IMG/VR virus record: IMGVR_UViG_3300031251_000039
Coordinates: 1 to 46,328 of that record
DNA: 46,328 nucleotides
Reading direction: 5' to 3' (one strand)
Source of the DNA: a virus
Positions 7,455 to 16,642 of the stretch are shown here, piece after piece; the stretch's first letter is position 1, and every line of letters begins with the position of its first letter. Position numbers and translations under genes: made by a program. Below the pieces are notes generated by a model. That model did not search any database. It was not told the origin of the DNA and was given only the letters and a program-made list of their open reading frames with translations.

Positions 7455-8405
7455 CTTCGCCCCTTTCTTTGGTTGCGAATTTCCCTTTGCGCCGGCACGT
7501 TCCGATAACTGCCGCATCGTCTCGTCAAAACTCTGCACCGCGTCGACCAGACCCAGGTCTTTCGCCGCCGCGCCCACATGCACCCGACCGTCAGCGATCT
7601 TGCTGACCGCTTCGGCCGACATCTTCCGGCCGCTCGCCACGCCCGCAATAAATTGCGTGTTCAGCTGATCGACCATCGCTTGCCAGTTGGCAAGCTGTTC
7701 ATCGGTGATCTTGGTCCCAGGAGTTCCCGCACCCTTGAAGTCACCGGCCTTGATCACATGGACCTTGATTTTCATGTCTTCGGCCATTCCCGAAGAATCA
7801 CGCACCGCCATAAACGTGCCGATCGATCCCACCAGCGCCGAGGGTCCACATGCCACGAATCCCGCCTGGCTGGCACACCAATACGCCGCACTGGCGCACA
7901 GGTCTTCGCAGTAGGCTGCGGTCGGTTTCTCGCTATTCGCCGCCGCGATCTCTGCCGCCAAATCCTGAGTGCCCGCCACGGTCCCGCCGGGCGAATCAAA
8001 CACCATGCAGATCGCCTTGACCGAGCTATCCCGGACCGCTGCCCGGATCGCCTGACGCAGCTCGACCGTCGAGGCACTGGTCGAAAAGCTCGAAGTGGCT
8101 TTCATCAGCGTTCCGTCTGCCCGGATCACCGCAATCCCGTCATCGGCCATCTGGTACCCGCCGCGTCCGCTGTCCGATTCGCTGATCCGACTGACGGGCT
8201 CGTCCTTCTCCTTGGCGATCAGCTCCAGCTTCGCAATGTTCACCTGCGCTTCGGGGATCAACATTCGCTGCGCGACGTGATCCCGTAGGTCCATTTCGCT
8301 GACCAGCGAAAACAAACCCGCAAACGCCGGTTCGTGCATCGACCACAGACCGAAATAGTCATCCAGTCGCTGGTAAGCTGGCCGTAGTGCTTGAAATTCC
8401 ATCAC
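6972..8405 (-). CDS. S49 (SppA-type) head maturation protease fused to scaffold
   Basis: 477 residues. The N-terminal 300 form a ClpP/SppA-type serine protease: DSPGGTVAG at 137-145, EDLCASAAYWCAS around 167 with the likely nucleophile Ser172, VGSIGTFMA at 192-200, and AGDFKGAG with the likely partner Lys224. Such proteases cut scaffold and capsid proteins inside the prohead. From about residue 318 the sequence turns into a coiled-coil, charged scaffold-type domain (SRLQAKDKEIDGLKAAGG) with a Gly/Ser linker. This is the lambda gpC arrangement, with the scaffold also made from an internal start. Stop is 96 bases before the decoration gene. Confidence 0.88.
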   Translation of the reverse strand: MMEFQALRPAYQRLDDYFGLWSMHEPAFAGLFSLVSEMDLRDHVAQRMLIPEAQVNIAKLELIAKEKDEPVSRISESDSGRGGYQMADDGIAVIRADGTLMKATSSFSTSASTVELRQAIRAAVRDSSVKAICMVFDSPGGTVAGTQDLAAEIAAANSEKPTAAYCEDLCASAAYWCASQAGFVACGPSALVGSIGTFMAVRDSSGMAEDMKIKVHVIKAGDFKGAGTPGTKITDEQLANWQAMVDQLNTQFIAGVASGRKMSAEAVSKIADGRVHVGAAAKDLGLVDAVQSFDETMRQLSERAGAKGNSQPKKGAKMSGTENPAGTLTGSVAATLDELTAHLVGADDSFLMKQLKGKVTLAQAQSNWLAEMNSRLQAKDKEIDGLKAAGGAIGTKPGTEPLGTPKGKSGTSESESEDTGNAVEQFDEAVSTLMKGGMSRFAAVKVAARKNPELHQRFLAATNPSGKSRRQLAEKYA

Positions 8406-8410
8406 GCCCC

Positions 8411-10024
8411 CTATGCCGCCGATTTCTTGCCGGTACCGGATTTTCCGGTATCGCCAGGTTGCGGCTTGTCTTCACCCTGAGCCGTCAGACTCAGCGTCAC
8501 ACCCTGCGGCAACGCCGCGCCGATCAATTCGTGCCAGTCGACCTCGACGCCCAGGTCCGCCTGAATCTTCTTCGCCGCAGCGATCGCTGCCCGGATCTTG
8601 AAGTCGTGATCCTCGATCGTCTCGGTGACGATCCGGTTCCAATCCAGTTGGTTCTCGCCCAGAATCCTGCGCGGAGAACTCAGCAGACTCACGCCACGCA
8701 GCGCGTCGGCCTGCGCGTCTTTCAATGGCTCGATGTACGACCACCCCGGCGGATGCCAGAGATGGCTGAATACGTTCAACCCCTTGGCAGCCGCAGCCCG
8801 CAAACGTTCACCGCGCGGCGAGTTTTCCCGCAGCCATTCACGCACCTTCCAGCGATAAACCGGCCGATGCAGGTTCTCAATCAGCCACTGCTGCATCTCA
8901 CGCCAGCGCAACCGAGCCTGATCGATCGCACCACGCCAGCCCGAGAAATTCGTTTGCGTTGGATCCAGCATCATGACCTGAAGCGGCAAATCGAGGTTCA
9001 CCGCGATGAATGCCAGCACCAGCATCGAATGACTGATAAAGTCGCTGCCGGCGACGTTCGGCGAAAACGCCTGAAGTTTCTCACCCGGATTCCCGGTGAC
9101 TTCCATGCCAGGATAAATCTGCTGAAGCAGCCTGACCGTGTTTTCGTTCGGCCTCAGCTCGACTTCGCCCATCGTGCCAGGTGGCTGCTGAGTCAGATCA
9201 CTCAGCGGCAGTTCCCGCATGAACGCAATACAGCTCTGCACCTGGCGTTTGACCAGCTCCGCGAACTGGATGTCATCATGCAGACCCGCCGCCTTGAACG
9301 TCGGCGCTAACACCGTCACGCCCCGCGTCATGCTGAACCTGCGCCGCATGACACCGTGTAAGACCTGCGCGTTGCCGTTTTTGTCATAAAACGGATATGG
9401 CTGAATCCCGCTGACGAGATTCAATTGCTGCATCGGCTGAATATTTTCCTTGGTCAGCCAGGCTTCCAATGGCTGCCCGGCATCGTTTTTCAGGATCCCG
9501 AAGACCACATTCCGCGTCGTATTTGTTGGACGTCGGCAACGGTGACCTTCAATCGTGTCGATCGATCCCTGATTGGTCAGGACGTTGAACATGTCGCCGT
9601 CAACAAAAGTCTGCCGCAGAGTCAGCCGCTGGATGTCTTTCCAGCTACAGACCTGGCCGAAGTGGCACGACCGTTTTTCTTCGCCCCACTCGGCCCAGCT
9701 ATCCAACAGCAACTTGTCAACGTCCGTGTCGCCGGTTTGCGGATCGACCGGAAAACCCTCTTGGACAACGTTGGTCACCAGCCGGTTGATCGCCTGGCCG
9801 ACCACCAGATCGTTGCGATCGACATCCCGAGCCAGTTCCATGAAATGCAGGTACTGGAACTCAAACCGAATATGCCAGTCGGCACTGGCACCCATCGGAG
9901 CCAGCCCGGTCCGCTGCCGATTCAGCGCGTCGGTTTTCGTGGCGATGTAATCGCTACGCAGACCGTCGAACAACTCGGCCAAAGACGGATTGAGATCCAA
10001 GTTCGCACGTCGGCGACCCATCAA
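8411..10024 (-). CDS. Portal protein, lambda gpB family
   Basis: 537 residues, the usual size for this family. The portal forms the dodecameric ring at the capsid vertex through which DNA enters and leaves. Family-like features: RDVDRNDLVVGQAINRLVTNVVQEGF near the N-terminus (given in part), a conserved-looking TLRQTFVDGDMFNVL, and a C-terminal half with MMLDPTQTNFSGWRGAID and RWREMQQWLIE, very like the SYSSaRaa helix region of lambda-type portals. Lies directly before the protease gene. Begins ATGATG, overlapping the preceding stop by ATGA. Confidence 0.9.
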   Translation of the reverse strand: MMGRRRANLDLNPSLAELFDGLRSDYIATKTDALNRQRTGLAPMGASADWHIRFEFQYLHFMELARDVDRNDLVVGQAINRLVTNVVQEGFPVDPQTGDTDVDKLLLDSWAEWGEEKRSCHFGQVCSWKDIQRLTLRQTFVDGDMFNVLTNQGSIDTIEGHRCRRPTNTTRNVVFGILKNDAGQPLEAWLTKENIQPMQQLNLVSGIQPYPFYDKNGNAQVLHGVMRRRFSMTRGVTVLAPTFKAAGLHDDIQFAELVKRQVQSCIAFMRELPLSDLTQQPPGTMGEVELRPNENTVRLLQQIYPGMEVTGNPGEKLQAFSPNVAGSDFISHSMLVLAFIAVNLDLPLQVMMLDPTQTNFSGWRGAIDQARLRWREMQQWLIENLHRPVYRWKVREWLRENSPRGERLRAAAAKGLNVFSHLWHPPGWSYIEPLKDAQADALRGVSLLSSPRRILGENQLDWNRIVTETIEDHDFKIRAAIAAAKKIQADLGVEVDWHELIGAALPQGVTLSLTAQGEDKPQPGDTGKSGTGKKSAA

Positions 10025-10371
10025 TGCACCTCTGCATTCTGCGGAGGCTGCTCAGGAATGTACTCGTTGCGCATCCGGTTGAAGCCAAACTGACGCGGCA
10101 CCTGCGCCGTCGCAATCAGGGCATCCACCGATCGCGTCACATTCGCAGCCAGCCAGCGCTCAGCCTGATTCAAGGCTTGATTGACCGATGGCAGATCCCA
10201 TCCGGTTTCATACCGCACCAGACCACCCGCAGCACTGGCGCTTGAACTCGGCGTAACAAGCCGCAGCGCCTCACACGCCTCGATAAACGCAAGCGCCTTG
10301 GCACCGGTCGGATCGCTTCGGTATCCGAGGTTTGCCTCTGCCTGATCAATATAATCCTGCCGTGTTGCCAT
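10021..10371 (-). CDS. Small protein before portal (gpW-like position)
   Basis: 116 residues, helical, starting MATRQDYIDQAEANLGY; overlaps the portal start by ATGA. The first part contains an Ala-rich helix followed by a second helix around QALNQAERWLAAN. In lambda the small gpW gene sits directly before the portal, but this protein is longer and no gpW motif is certain. Preceded by an AT-rich palindrome that may be a promoter. Confidence 0.5.
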   Translation of the reverse strand: MATRQDYIDQAEANLGYRSDPTGAKALAFIEACEALRLVTPSSSASAAGGLVRYETGWDLPSVNQALNQAERWLAANVTRSVDALIATAQVPRQFGFNRMRNEYIPEQPPQNAEVH

Positions 10372-10374
10372 GAC

Positions 10375-10394
10375 CCATATATAATGTTATATGG
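10375..10394. promoter_or_regulatory. AT-rich palindrome upstream of portal operon
   Basis: CCATATA/TATATGG inverted repeat with a 6-base spacer, ending 4 bases before the ATG at 10371. It lies in the only intergenic space between the Cys-rich gene and the portal operon. Either an operator or a promoter -10 region (TATAAC or TATATA readable on the minus strand). Confidence 0.35.
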
Positions 10395-10433
10395 TGTCAT
10401 TACAAACAGTCTTAGTAACAACCCGAACCCGGA

Positions 10434-10829
10434 TTAGTCGGATCGTTCGGGCGAGCGATATTCCTGGCACGTCAGACAGACCCTGACGTCCTGATCACGG
10501 CAGTATCTGGTCAGCGAACATTCGCCGTGTTTCGCACAGGAATAAATCGCGATCTCTTCACCGCGCCGCCCGCACAGGTTCGAGACATCTTTACGCAGCT
10601 CGGCGCCACGATGCACGCAGTCCGAGTTCGGTACAAAATCCGGTCGCACCTCTAACGGACGAACCTGGCACGTTTCGCAGTCACTGATCGGTTTGCCCTT
10701 CGAGGTTAAACCCGATGGCAACAGCGTGCAGAAACCACAACCGCCCAGACATTGTAAGACATCCGGGTGATCGCCGTTCTTGGAATACTGGATCACACGC
10801 CCCAGCACCGGACAATGCGGCTTCGTCAT
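10434..10829 (-). CDS. Cys-rich small protein, unknown
   Basis: 131 residues with about 14 Cys in CxxC-like pairs (CLGGCGFC, CETCQV, CAKHGEC, CLTCQEY). Probably binds zinc or forms disulfides. No signal peptide. Sits between the beta-propeller protein and the portal operon. Not recognised. Confidence 0.5.
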   Translation of the reverse strand: MTKPHCPVLGRVIQYSKNGDHPDVLQCLGGCGFCTLLPSGLTSKGKPISDCETCQVRPLEVRPDFVPNSDCVHRGAELRKDVSNLCGRRGEEIAIYSCAKHGECSLTRYCRDQDVRVCLTCQEYRSPERSD

Positions 10830-10838
10830 GAAAGAGAC

Positions 10839-12983
10839 CTATAGGCAGTTAGTCGTGGTGAACAAACCGGAAGACGAAGGGTCAGTAACAGGAGGTTGAC
10901 GCACACAGCCCTTTGTGCAATTGTCCGGCCCGAACATCGACCATTGATAACCTTCGGCTTCGTTGCCAGTGCTAATCCAATCCTGAGTCCCCAGACATTC
11001 AGAATGACTGTCAATCGTGCCGCCACAATCCGCAGGCACAACCGTCAATGTGCGTGGCAACGGCCAGTCACCGTAAACCTGATTGCTAAGATAGAAGTAG
11101 CCGGGACCGGTAGGATCGGTATCGACATTCTCTGCAACCTGGCCCCAGAATACGCCACTCTGAAAGTTGAAAACCGCCTCCTCGCAACTGAAATCGTCGC
11201 AGCGATACGCGCCATTCAAACCGAACGCATAATAGATGCGCGGCTGGCCTATTAAATAACTCGGGGACATCTGATCGGACCAATCCAGCAACGATTTCGT
11301 CTGACCGGAATTGATGTAGAGCGTTGCGCCGATTCCATCGGTGTCTAAAACCAAGCTGGAATTTCCGCGCAGTAGCAAATCAATCGAAAAGTTCGTCGCA
11401 CTCTGCCAGATGCAGCCGCTGGACTGACAGACGCCCTGTTTCAGAGTCAGGTCATACAGACCGTCCGGCAATTCGAAAGAGATCGGATCTGGCAAAACAA
11501 ACGAGAGAGGACCACCCGGATCGATAATGCCTCCTTCGACAAGAGGAGGCTGAAAACCAGCTCCAATTCCGAGCAATGAATTGAGACGGATCAAAATATT
11601 CAGCATGTCGTCGTTGGTGATCGTCGGACAATCAATTGTCGTTGGAGCGCCTTCCACCGCGAAACAGGTGTCGCAGCAAAGCGGCACGCAATCCCGAGAC
11701 AGCGCCCGCGTATCATCGACCAGTTCCTGCGTCACGCAGGTGCGGTCCTGTGACCAGATCGAACCGCCGCCAGGAAGACTACGAGCATCGCGAAACGTCT
11801 GGTTCTGCGAGGGATGTGGATAGTACTCATAGTAATCCGTACTGGTCTGATCCCAGACTTTCCACTGACTGAAATCCGATCGGTTCAAGATGGCCGGAGG
11901 CACAAAGATATTAAATAACGTTGTCTGCATGCCGATTTTTTCATCATCGGCAAAAAAGAAACCACCTGAATAAAATCCGTTACCCCCGGCCATCCGGATA
12001 CAAGAATAATCCGTCGACTCCAGAGACGCCTTGTTAAAGACCTCAAACCCAGTGCTGCCCGCAACAATCAGCGAATCCCCTTGGACGCGAATCACCCACG
12101 GCACGCCAGTGCGGCTCAAACAAGAGGGATTGAAGGTGAATTGCGCGTCATAGAACAGATTTTCCGAGGTCACGATTTTCTCGATGGTCAGGCTGTCGCG
12201 CTTCAGGCGAGCGACCCCGAAATTGATAACCGGAGAATAACCCAACCGCTTCGTACAGACAGCGTAGACCGTGTCGTCGTCATCGATCGTCGCGCAGATG
12301 ATGTTCGTCGCATGCGGAACGACATTCGGATAATCGTACGAAGTGAACGTATGATTGCCGCTGTCGATCAGAACTTCACTTCCGTCGGCATTATCCAGCA
12401 GAATGATCGGACTGCTGAAATCAATTGGTGTCTGCCAGCGATACCAGAGAGATCGATTCTCGCTGGCCGCGACGAGCGTGGCGCCGCCAATCAACGTCAC
12501 TCTCCAGACCTGATTCCCGTCTTGATCAAGCGCCGTCGCCCGTGTCAGCCCATCGCTGTATTGGGTGTCATGCGTATCACCAGAGAATGCATTCAGTGCT
12601 GAATTGTCGCCGACAATCACAATGGGCGAACCGTTGTTATTCGACGTGCGGCATCCGAGCAACGGTGTCGGACCGCGCCGCAACCCATCGCCACCCTCAA
12701 CCCCGTACGGACATTCCGACCAGCTCCAGCGCAGATTTCCGTCCGAATCCCAACTGCGGAGCGTATACATTGGGTTCGACTGTTCGAGGTAATTCACCGG
12801 TACCAGATTGTTCAACCGCGTCGCAGCCTGATAGACGTTACCGTCCGCGTCCACATCACACTGCGCAACAGCGATCAATCCGGTCTGGGCATCCGCGAAG
12901 AAATCATTCTTCCAGACAATCTTCCCGTCCGCGTCCACCCGGTAAATCGTTGCGCACTGCTGGCAACAGCCCGTTCTGCCCAT
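10839..12983 (-). CDS. Beta-propeller (PQQ-like repeat) protein in head gene cluster
   Basis: 714 residues. The N-terminal two thirds contain repeats of the form D-x-D-G-x-x-x-W typical of quinoprotein-like propellers: YRVDADGKIVWKNDF, SWDSDGNLRWSW, ALDQDGNQVWRVT. The last third is a separate Cys-containing beta domain. I chose the ATG at 12983 rather than the TTG at 12995; it lies one base after the upstream stop. It contains many Cys and a CCQQC start, so it may be disulfide-bonded on the virion surface, but there is no signal peptide. Lying between terminase and portal is unusual. Role unknown; virion attachment or decoration is a guess. Confidence 0.6.
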   Translation of the reverse strand: MGRTGCCQQCATIYRVDADGKIVWKNDFFADAQTGLIAVAQCDVDADGNVYQAATRLNNLVPVNYLEQSNPMYTLRSWDSDGNLRWSWSECPYGVEGGDGLRRGPTPLLGCRTSNNNGSPIVIVGDNSALNAFSGDTHDTQYSDGLTRATALDQDGNQVWRVTLIGGATLVAASENRSLWYRWQTPIDFSSPIILLDNADGSEVLIDSGNHTFTSYDYPNVVPHATNIICATIDDDDTVYAVCTKRLGYSPVINFGVARLKRDSLTIEKIVTSENLFYDAQFTFNPSCLSRTGVPWVIRVQGDSLIVAGSTGFEVFNKASLESTDYSCIRMAGGNGFYSGGFFFADDEKIGMQTTLFNIFVPPAILNRSDFSQWKVWDQTSTDYYEYYPHPSQNQTFRDARSLPGGGSIWSQDRTCVTQELVDDTRALSRDCVPLCCDTCFAVEGAPTTIDCPTITNDDMLNILIRLNSLLGIGAGFQPPLVEGGIIDPGGPLSFVLPDPISFELPDGLYDLTLKQGVCQSSGCIWQSATNFSIDLLLRGNSSLVLDTDGIGATLYINSGQTKSLLDWSDQMSPSYLIGQPRIYYAFGLNGAYRCDDFSCEEAVFNFQSGVFWGQVAENVDTDPTGPGYFYLSNQVYGDWPLPRTLTVVPADCGGTIDSHSECLGTQDWISTGNEAEGYQWSMFGPDNCTKGCVRQPPVTDPSSSGLFTTTNCL

Positions 12984-12984
12984 A

Positions 12985-13365
12985 TCAGCACCCAATCCAA
13001 ATCAAATGCCAAACGCCATCAATCATCCGCCAGATGCTCATTGCGGCCTTTTTAGGATCACTCGGCAGAGCGTATTTCAGGCTCAGGTCATAATTCGGCA
13101 CCGTGATGTCGTCCCCGACCGTCTTCCGCTTCGGAAACGGAGTTGAATCATCCAGCTCGGTCCGCTTCACAGTGAACGTCGACGGCGTGATCACCTCGAC
13201 CGTATCGCCCGTTTCCTCGTCGACTTCTTCGGTCGCCGTCGCCACCGAGATACTGGATGTGACCCTGGCAACCATCCATTCGCTGGACGCCACGCCGTCA
13301 CGCCACTTGTATTCGTCGCGACGATGATCGTCGTCGGCGTTCCACTGGTCCCGGTATTTACTCAT
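12985..13365 (-). CDS. Small unknown protein between propeller and terminase
   Basis: 126 residues. Charged N-terminus (MSKYRDQWNADDDHRRDEY), then a beta-type middle and a C-terminal DKPKKAAMSIWRMID-like tail ending WHLIWIGC. No recognised motif. It overlaps the next upstream gene by 8 bases and is one base from the propeller ATG, so the three are co-transcribed. Possibly a partner of the propeller protein. Confidence 0.45.
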   Translation of the reverse strand: MSKYRDQWNADDDHRRDEYKWRDGVASSEWMVARVTSSISVATATEEVDEETGDTVEVITPSTFTVKRTELDDSTPFPKRKTVGDDITVPNYDLSLKYALPSDPKKAAMSIWRMIDGVWHLIWIGC

Positions 13366-13852
13366 CCGCGCCCTTTCCTTGAACTTTTCCAGCGATCAGC
13401 ATCATCAGGTACCGGATCAGATCATGCGGTCCGTCGACGTGCAGCACTCGTCCGCCCCACACATAGGTCGCATGCTTCGCCCGCAGACCCAGCAGCAACC
13501 GCTTGAACGTCAAGCCCGCTTCGCCCGTCAGGTCGCAATCCAGACGCGACGAAACATATCCATGTACTTTTGGGTCAATCTCGTCCAGACAAACCGGCAA
13601 ATTCAGGAGTACTTCCCGAATCGTCTGTTCGCTGAGCAGTTCACGGACCGCCTGTTTCGGCACGTATTCCTGAATCGGTCCCGCCGGAAGTTCCGGAGTA
13701 CTTTCTTCCGGTACCGGCGCAGCGATCACCGCGTCATCCAGATTCTCGGTCTCGTTCTCCTGCTGGGCCAGCGCCAGGGCAGGATCAATAAAATCGTCCG
13801 CCGGATCGATCTCGGTATTGACTTGCGTTCCCGCTTGAGGTTTCTTCGCCAT
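13358..13852 (-). CDS. Unknown protein after large terminase
   Basis: 164 residues. Acidic, low-complexity N-terminal 60 residues, then a compact domain with PVCLDEIDPKVHGYVSSRLD and GLTFKRLLLGLRAKHATYV. Not recognised. Position between terminase and portal suggests a head-assembly or packaging accessory, which is inference. Confidence 0.45.
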   Translation of the reverse strand: MAKKPQAGTQVNTEIDPADDFIDPALALAQQENETENLDDAVIAAPVPEESTPELPAGPIQEYVPKQAVRELLSEQTIREVLLNLPVCLDEIDPKVHGYVSSRLDCDLTGEAGLTFKRLLLGLRAKHATYVWGGRVLHVDGPHDLIRYLMMLIAGKVQGKGADE

Positions 13853-13896
13853 CGGTTTCTCGCCTTCTCGCCAAAGTAAACAAAACCCGCAACCTG

Positions 13897-15921
13897 TTAC
13901 CGGTTGCCCACAAAATACGGACGTCCGTCTGGAGTCCTTAACGCTGCTTGCCGTCGCTGTTCGTCCAGCGCCCGCTGCTGAATCTGCTTTTGAATCTGCT
14001 GTTCCGGAGTCAACCGGGGTGGCAAATTATTGAAGTTCTTGCCGCCGTTCGTCTGGTACCAGGCTGCCGCCAGGTTGTACCGGGCCGCATCCCGCCATTC
14101 GTTCACATGGCGTTTTTTCCATTCGTGGATCTCGTATCCCTGATCGTTGATCGCATCCAGGGGATACTCAGACGCCCACTGCCGCCAGAATTCGTCATCC
14201 AGCGCCAATTCTTCCGGGAAACTCACGCCGTTCGGATCAGTCGGTCCGGTCAAGCCCGTAATCGAATTCTCGACCCACCAGTTTGTTTTCTCATGGTTGA
14301 TCTCAAACAGCACCAGACCGCCCAGACGCTGCTGGAGTTCCTTGTTGGGCGTGGACGAGCTTTCCAGACCTGACAGCCTGAACATGGTCGGAAACGTCGA
14401 TTTCGACGATCCCTTGCAGGGCTGCACGCCCCGGAACTGCCGACAGAAGGCATAGACATCGTTGGCATGGTTGCCCGAGTCGATCAGCGTAATCGGCGCC
14501 CGCAGCTTGGGACCGCCGTCCGCATGGTCGTAATAGCGAGTATTGATCTCGTTTTTCAGGCCGTCCGCATCGCTCACGCCCAGGTCGATCAAACAACCCC
14601 GCCCGCCGGCGCCCCAGCCCCAGACTTCCCACCAAAATTCATAACGATTGTCAGGAGCCTGAACGTCGCTCGCCCTTGTGAGAAACCTCACCCAATCCGG
14701 ACAGACCCGCAAATACTGCCCAGTGACGCACAACCTGGCCGCCAGCTCGTTCGGCTTGGCCTGTTGAGGAGCATCGTCCCAGGTCAGACCCATCCAGCTA
14801 TTAATAAAGTTCCGGCGCTTGGCCCGTGGATCGCCGATCAAGTTTGATTTCTGACGCGAATCAACGCTCGCTTCTGCCACCAGCCCGAACGTCACGCCAG
14901 GGATCAAACTATGCAGAGTCGACAACGGTCCGAACGACGCATGACTTCCAGGACGTACCGGCTTGCCAGTGACCTTGCCGCCCGAAGTCACATTGCAGCC
15001 TTCCGGTACCCACACGCCCGATTGCAGCATCTGATAGCGATGCTCTTCCAGGATCCGCTTCTTGCAGTACTGGCATTCATACCATGCCGTGTTTCTGGCC
15101 AGCTCCAGCGTGCTGTGACCGGACTTGTCTTTTTCCCACCGCAAGCCGCCGTTCCGCAGCCCCAGAAACTTGCCGCTGCGATCATAGACCGCTTCCCCCT
15201 CGACCAGTTCCTGAAACGCATTGCAATGCGGACAAGGCACCATCCGCCGCCGGTTGTCACCGGCCAGCCGCTCGCTCTCGATGTAACACGACCCGGTTTT
15301 CGTCGGCGTGCTCATTTGCAGAATCTTGCGGTTGTGAAAGCCTTTTGCGCGTTCGTCCAGCAACTGCGCAAACGGGGCTTCCTCACTCTTGCGCTTGGAC
15401 ATCTTGCTGGCTTCGTTCTTGACGATGATCTGCGCCCCATAGTCGGCCGCAGACGCCGCCGAACCCGACCAGGCTCCATTGATCCAGCAATCGCTCAGCT
15501 CAACCTTCAGATCGCTCCGCAAACGTTCGGGCGGCATCTTGCGCCGCAGGACATGCACACCCTCGATCGTCTTCCAGACGCGACCCAGAACGCGCTTGAC
15601 GCTCTTTTCGTCCGCATCACCAAACGCCATCGGGGCCGGTCTGGTCGCCGCGATCTTGACCATGCAGGCAATCGCGCTGGCTGTTTTTCCCAAACGAGAA
15701 CCCCATTGCATCGTGATCCGCTGGATACGCGGATCGTCAAAACAGGCCAGCACTTCGCGAACATGCGGAAACAGGTCCAGCCGGAACGCGCCTTTGACTT
15801 CGCTGCCCGGCGGCAAAATGATGTTCGCGCAGGCCCATTCCGCCGTGGCGACAAACGGCCGCTCCTTCAAGACATCAATCACATCGGGGGACAACCCGCA
15901 CAGCATGATCAGACACCACAT
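13897..15921 (-). CDS. Terminase large subunit, GpA family
   Basis: 674 residues: the ATPase-nuclease motor that cuts concatemers and packs DNA. N-terminal ATPase with Walker A-type GSRLGKTASA at 74-83 after FRLDLFPHVREVL, and an IIVKNEASKMSK segment in place of a classic DEF box. A zinc-finger-like module CPHC...CQYC lies in the middle, as in lambda gpA. The C-terminal nuclease half has acidic residues near LIDLGVSDADG and LIDSGNHANDVYAFC. I chose ATG 15921, 4 bases after the previous stop; ATG 15906 is also possible, and starts further upstream would overlap the neighbour. Follows a small-terminase-type gene. Confidence 0.92.
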   Translation of the reverse strand: MWCLIMLCGLSPDVIDVLKERPFVATAEWACANIILPPGSEVKGAFRLDLFPHVREVLACFDDPRIQRITMQWGSRLGKTASAIACMVKIAATRPAPMAFGDADEKSVKRVLGRVWKTIEGVHVLRRKMPPERLRSDLKVELSDCWINGAWSGSAASAADYGAQIIVKNEASKMSKRKSEEAPFAQLLDERAKGFHNRKILQMSTPTKTGSCYIESERLAGDNRRRMVPCPHCNAFQELVEGEAVYDRSGKFLGLRNGGLRWEKDKSGHSTLELARNTAWYECQYCKKRILEEHRYQMLQSGVWVPEGCNVTSGGKVTGKPVRPGSHASFGPLSTLHSLIPGVTFGLVAEASVDSRQKSNLIGDPRAKRRNFINSWMGLTWDDAPQQAKPNELAARLCVTGQYLRVCPDWVRFLTRASDVQAPDNRYEFWWEVWGWGAGGRGCLIDLGVSDADGLKNEINTRYYDHADGGPKLRAPITLIDSGNHANDVYAFCRQFRGVQPCKGSSKSTFPTMFRLSGLESSSTPNKELQQRLGGLVLFEINHEKTNWWVENSITGLTGPTDPNGVSFPEELALDDEFWRQWASEYPLDAINDQGYEIHEWKKRHVNEWRDAARYNLAAAWYQTNGGKNFNNLPPRLTPEQQIQKQIQQRALDEQRRQAALRTPDGRPYFVGNR

Positions 15922-15925
15922 AAAA

Positions 15926-16162
15926 CTATTCCGGATCCGAATAGGGCAACCAGGATTGAGCCTCAGGCTTCGCCGCCGCGCCCCTGACCGGCGCTTCAAA
16001 CCGCTCGACAACCGGCATCGGAGTCCGATGACGGTTCACACACAACAAATGATCCGGCATCCGCACACACAATCTCGACCCGCATTCCGCACAGCAGTAC
16101 TTGATCGGTTCACTTTTCGCAGCACCCTTCAGTTCACCAGCAACCGCCTTCTTCTTGGCCAT
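15926..16162 (-). CDS. Small zinc-ribbon protein between terminase genes
   Basis: 78 residues with CCAECGSRLC and CVNRHRTPM, a CxxC...CxxH-type ribbon, and a Lys/Ala-rich N-terminus. Starts one base after the small-terminase stop and ends 4 bases before the large-terminase ATG. Unknown role; a DNA-packaging accessory is plausible from position. Confidence 0.5.
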   Translation of the reverse strand: MAKKKAVAGELKGAAKSEPIKYCCAECGSRLCVRMPDHLLCVNRHRTPMPVVERFEAPVRGAAAKPEAQSWLPYSDPE

Positions 16163-16163
16163 T

Positions 16164-16637
16164 TCATGCCCCCGGATCGCGTTTCAAGTCCTCCGCCAAC
16201 CGATCCCGCAATGCCCGCAATTCTTCTTCGAGCCTCGACCTGAGCCGCGACCGGTATTTCTGGGGAACCTCGCCCTCGACCAGCACCGGCAACTGATCCA
16301 TAAAATCACCCACACCTGCCAACAGCGACGCAATGAATCCCTCGTAGAGCAATCTGGGCAATAGTCGTCCTTCCTCTTCCGCGATTTGCAGATCCAGAAG
16401 CTGGTTTTTCTTCTTGATCTCGTCCAGCTTGGCCAGCTTGATCGCCCGATTGATCATCTCGTTCTGTTCGGTCTGGACGCTGCCTTTCTTTTGCTGCGAC
16501 TCCCGCCAGGTCTTGATTGCGTCCAGGTCGTAGCCCGCCGTGATATCCGGGAAGCCTGGCTGCTTGATCCATTCGCGCAGGGCTCGATCGGTAATCCCTA
16601 GAGCTTTCGCTGCGCTCTTTTGTTCGAGAACAACCAT
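16164..16637 (-). CDS. Terminase small subunit, Nu1-like
   Basis: 157 residues. The N-terminus is a winged helix-turn-helix (EQKSAAKALGITDRALREWIKQPGFP) that would read DNA at the packaging site, followed by a long charged helix around residues 60-95 (AIKLAKLDEIKKKNQLLDL) for oligomerisation and a C-terminal helical tail. This is the layout of lambda Nu1 and related small terminases, and the gene lies just before the large subunit. Preceded 5 bases upstream by the ParB-like gene, so packaging genes form one operon. Confidence 0.82.
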   Translation of the reverse strand: MVVLEQKSAAKALGITDRALREWIKQPGFPDITAGYDLDAIKTWRESQQKKGSVQTEQNEMINRAIKLAKLDEIKKKNQLLDLQIAEEEGRLLPRLLYEGFIASLLAGVGDFMDQLPVLVEGEVPQKYRSRLRSRLEEELRALRDRLAEDLKRDPGA

Positions 16638-16642
16638 TCACG

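Noticed and set aside
4692-7508. A 938-codon plus-strand reading through the capsid region
   Set aside because: It lies opposite clear capsid, decoration and connector genes and arises from high GC at codon positions; it has no protein-like domain pattern.
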